This document shows, one piece after another, positions 61,997 to 64,000 of a stretch of 64,000 nt of DNA. Positions within the stretch are counted from its first letter, which is position 1. Each line of letters opens with the position of its first letter. The translations under genes were made by a program, and so were the position numbers. Origin of the DNA: JAGGSN01 sp965603725 (GTDB lineage Bacteria > Zixibacteria > MSB-5A5 > UBA10806 > 4484-95); NCBI GenBank assembly GCA_965603725.1, contig CBFDEC010000014.1:1-64000 (forward strand). The letters are read 5' to 3'. Below the pieces are notes generated by a model. The model did not search any database. It saw only the letters and a program-made list of their open reading frames with translations, and had not been told where the DNA came from.

Positions 61997-63811
61997 ATGA
62001 TGGCTGAAAAGATGAAAGCCCCAAGATGGAACATTGAATCGGTTTTTCCCGGCGGTTCGAAATCACCGGAATATGCTAAGTTCAGAAGCAAGATAAAAGA
62101 AAACCTGCAGAATGCCAAAAAAACTGTGGCAGGATTGTCTGGTAAAATGGGAAAAGAAAAGTACAATGATTGGGGAAAGTTTATCCTCGATATGCAGCAG
62201 AATTATAAGGAGATATATCATGCCGGTTCTTTCTCAGGATGTTTAATCAGTCAGGATGTTGATGATGCCGAGGGCTACAAAATCAATGCAGAGATCGATA
62301 CCTTCAGCGCCGAATGGCAGTCGCTGATGACCAGTTTCGAGGAGTTTGCCCTGAAACTGACGGATAACCAATGGAATGATTTTATAAAAACTACTCAACT
62401 GGACGAAATCAAATTCTACCTCGATCTTACAAGGGATAAGGCTAAGAACAAGATGCCCCCAGAGTTTGAAAAGCTGGTTTTAGATCTTGCCGTTGACGGT
62501 TATCATGGCTGGAACCGTTTGTATGATAAAATGGCGGGCGATTTGCGAGTCGATTTCACTGAAAATGGCAAAACGCAAAAGATCTCAATGGGTCAGTTAG
62601 CTCCCAAGATGGATTCTCCAGATAGAAAAATCCGTAAACAGGCTTTTGATAAAATGACGGAGACCTGGGAATCGAGGGCGGAACTGGCGGCGCTGACATT
62701 GAATTCGCAAGCGGGATTCAGACTCGCCATGTATAAGAACCGCAAATGGGATTCACCGCTTTACGAACCGTTGATTAACGCGCGTTTGAAAAAGGAGACG
62801 CTGGATGCCATGTGGTCAGTCATTTCCAGGGCTGCCTCCGGATTTCAGAAGTATGTCGACGCCAGAAAGAAACTGCTCAACATAGACAAATATATGTGGT
62901 ATGACCAGACAACACCGGTTGGTAAGCTGAATAAAACCTACACTTATCAGGAAGCCAGCGAGTTTATCATCGAGCATTTAGGCAGTTTCAGCCAGGAGAT
63001 GGGTGATTTCTCTAAAATGGCAATTGATGATATGTGGATCGAGGCGGAAAACCGCTCAGGGAAAGCGGCCGGCGGGTTCTGCACCGGTTTTCCGGTCAAG
63101 AAAGAAACTCGAATCTTCATGACCTATACTAATACTTTTGGCGATTTGTCCACGCTGGCGCATGAACTGGGGCATTCCTACCACAGTTGGGTCCTAAAAG
63201 AAAAACCGCTGTTTGCCTCACGTTATCCGATGACTCTGGCCGAAACAGCTTCCACTTTCAATGAACTGCGTGTCAAAGACGCCGCCCTGGAACTGGCGGG
63301 CGATACGGACGAGAAGCTGATGATGCTCGATCAGAAACTTCAGGATGGCTATATCATGCTTTGCAACATCCATGCCCGGTATATTTTCGATACAAATTTC
63401 TATGAAGAACGCAAAAAGGGCATGGTCAGCCGTAAAAGGCTCGATGAGCTCATGATTGAAGCCCAGAAGAAAGCCTATGCCGCCACCCTCGATCAGGAAC
63501 TTGGCTGGCATCCGCTGTTCTGGGCCTCCAAACTGCATTTTTTCTTTACCGGCGTGCCGTTTTATAATTTCCCATATACTTTCGGTTTTCTGTTTGCTAT
63601 TGGAATCTACGATCGGGCGCTCAAGGAGGGCTCGTCATTTGCCAAAGACTACAGGGCGCTTTTGGCCGATACCGGCAGTATGATGACCGAAGATGTCGCT
63701 ATGAAACATCTCGGAGTCGATCTCACAGAAGAGGATTACTGGAAAGATGCAGTCACCCGCGTTATGTCTGATATCGATCCGTTTGTTAAGCTGGCAGGGG
63801 AGATTGACTGA
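61997..63811 (+). CDS. pepF: oligoendopeptidase F (M3 family), 604 aa
   Basis: Cytoplasmic zinc peptidase of the M3B group that cuts short peptides. Zinc motif HELGHSYHSW at ~388-397, preceded by FMTYTNTFGDLSTL and followed by the third ligand region ETASTFNELR; the C-terminal HPLFWASKLHFFFTGVPFYNFPYTFGF is family-typical. N-terminus RWNIESVFPGG also matches. GAAAGGA site; ATG 61997 and 62000 are equivalent. A role in peptide use fits the secreted peptidases of the window. Confidence 0.93.
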   Translation: MMAEKMKAPRWNIESVFPGGSKSPEYAKFRSKIKENLQNAKKTVAGLSGKMGKEKYNDWGKFILDMQQNYKEIYHAGSFSGCLISQDVDDAEGYKINAEIDTFSAEWQSLMTSFEEFALKLTDNQWNDFIKTTQLDEIKFYLDLTRDKAKNKMPPEFEKLVLDLAVDGYHGWNRLYDKMAGDLRVDFTENGKTQKISMGQLAPKMDSPDRKIRKQAFDKMTETWESRAELAALTLNSQAGFRLAMYKNRKWDSPLYEPLINARLKKETLDAMWSVISRAASGFQKYVDARKKLLNIDKYMWYDQTTPVGKLNKTYTYQEASEFIIEHLGSFSQEMGDFSKMAIDDMWIEAENRSGKAAGGFCTGFPVKKETRIFMTYTNTFGDLSTLAHELGHSYHSWVLKEKPLFASRYPMTLAETASTFNELRVKDAALELAGDTDEKLMMLDQKLQDGYIMLCNIHARYIFDTNFYEERKKGMVSRKRLDELMIEAQKKAYAATLDQELGWHPLFWASKLHFFFTGVPFYNFPYTFGFLFAIGIYDRALKEGSSFAKDYRALLADTGSMMTEDVAMKHLGVDLTEEDYWKDAVTRVMSDIDPFVKLAGEID

Positions 63812-63893
63812 GAAATAAGCCAATCAAGTTTTAGAAAGACTCCTGCCGGTAATTGGTATGACTCGGGGAGACATATCCTGTTATTCTGCAGGC

Positions 63894-63921
63894 TTGACTT
63901 AATTCAATTTTTTATTATATT
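63894..63921 (+). promoter_or_regulatory. sigma-70-type promoter of the gene beyond the right edge
   Basis: TTGACT (63894-63899), 16-nt spacer, TATATT (63916-63921); a strong AAGGAGGTTTT ribosome binding site lies at 63990-64000, so a gene starts just past the window. Confidence 0.55.
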
Positions 63922-64000
63922 GCAACAAAGCATGATATAATTCGTAGCTAATTATAGGAGTACGGATTAGAGGTAATTTCAATATTATTAAGGAGGTTTT

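Overview
The window looks like a piece of a Gram-negative chromosome from the FCB / candidate Zixibacteria-type bacteria, probably from a metagenome. The evidence is: secreted proteins ending in an NYPNPFN...LLLK C-terminal domain, other secreted proteins ending in a paired dockerin-like Asn-Gly-Asp repeat with the phrase SDVTYLV-YF, PEP-CTERM proteins, a DUF3276/PUR-type protein, FadL-type outer-membrane protein, and lipoproteins. The organism assignment is inference; no rRNA gene is present. UGA is a normal stop here (many intact genes end in TGA) and Trp is encoded by TGG. | Layout. 1-1.5 kb: a putative metallopeptidase and a lipoprotein. 1.7-4.3 kb (minus strand): the remains of a dissimilatory sulfite reduction (dsr) locus. 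dsrA keeps only its first ~140 codons and carries a TGA at a conserved Trp codon; dsrB is gone; dsrD and dsrC are intact; between them one reading frame joins the P-loop start of dsrN to the iron-sulfur tail of dsrL and has a premature TAA; then come a probable hemA tail fragment and an intact precorrin-2 dehydrogenase (siroheme) gene. This is the most unusual region. 5.0-8.4 kb: sdhACDB operon (complex II). 8.4-9.3 kb: a REP-associated tyrosine transposase (RAYT) bracketed by near-identical 58-bp direct repeats and GTAGG-initiated hairpins; the same hairpin modules recur through the window. 9.4-10.9 kb: an AT-rich AAA ATPase with an R-x4-H motif near its C-terminus (possible defence gene). 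| 11-23.5 kb: lipoprotein, DnaQ-DinG helicase, a small flagellin with a sigma-54-type promoter, a secreted carboxypeptidase-regulatory-repeat protein, REC-GAF-HD-GYP regulator, lipA, cobO-trxB, DUF3276. 24-31 kb: malic enzyme-phosphotransacetylase fusion, an oadB tail remnant, tRNA-Leu(CAG), the smpB-amidase-murI-rdgB operon and a tiny Lys-rich peptide gene. 31-36.5 kb: a 1540-residue gingipain-like C25 peptidase and a DUF4440 lipoprotein. 36.7-39.1 kb: an AT-rich type II restriction-modification pair. 39.3-41.9 kb: saccharopine-pathway lysine degradation genes. 42.5-47.5 kb: two overlapping genes for large secreted proteins with dockerin-like tails. 47.8-50 kb: tRNA-Arg(CCT) followed by an AT-rich two-gene accessory cassette. 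50-56 kb: small membrane protein, FadL-like porin, membrane protein, two PEP-CTERM proteins, RRM RNA-binding protein. 56.7-63.8 kb: alpha/beta hydrolase-TPR protein, Tat-exported aldo/keto reductase with ferredoxin tail, a secreted clan-CD-like protein with dockerin-like tail, and oligoendopeptidase F. The window ends just before another gene (promoter and ribosome binding site visible). | Functionally the core genes describe a respiring heterotroph that uses peptides and amino acids (C25 peptidase, PepF, lysine degradation, malic enzyme, complex II) and exports many surface proteins through at least three C-terminal tail types. The dsr remains suggest an ancestor with sulfite/sulfur respiration that this lineage has lost or is losing. 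All functions were assigned by reading sequence motifs; no database search was run.
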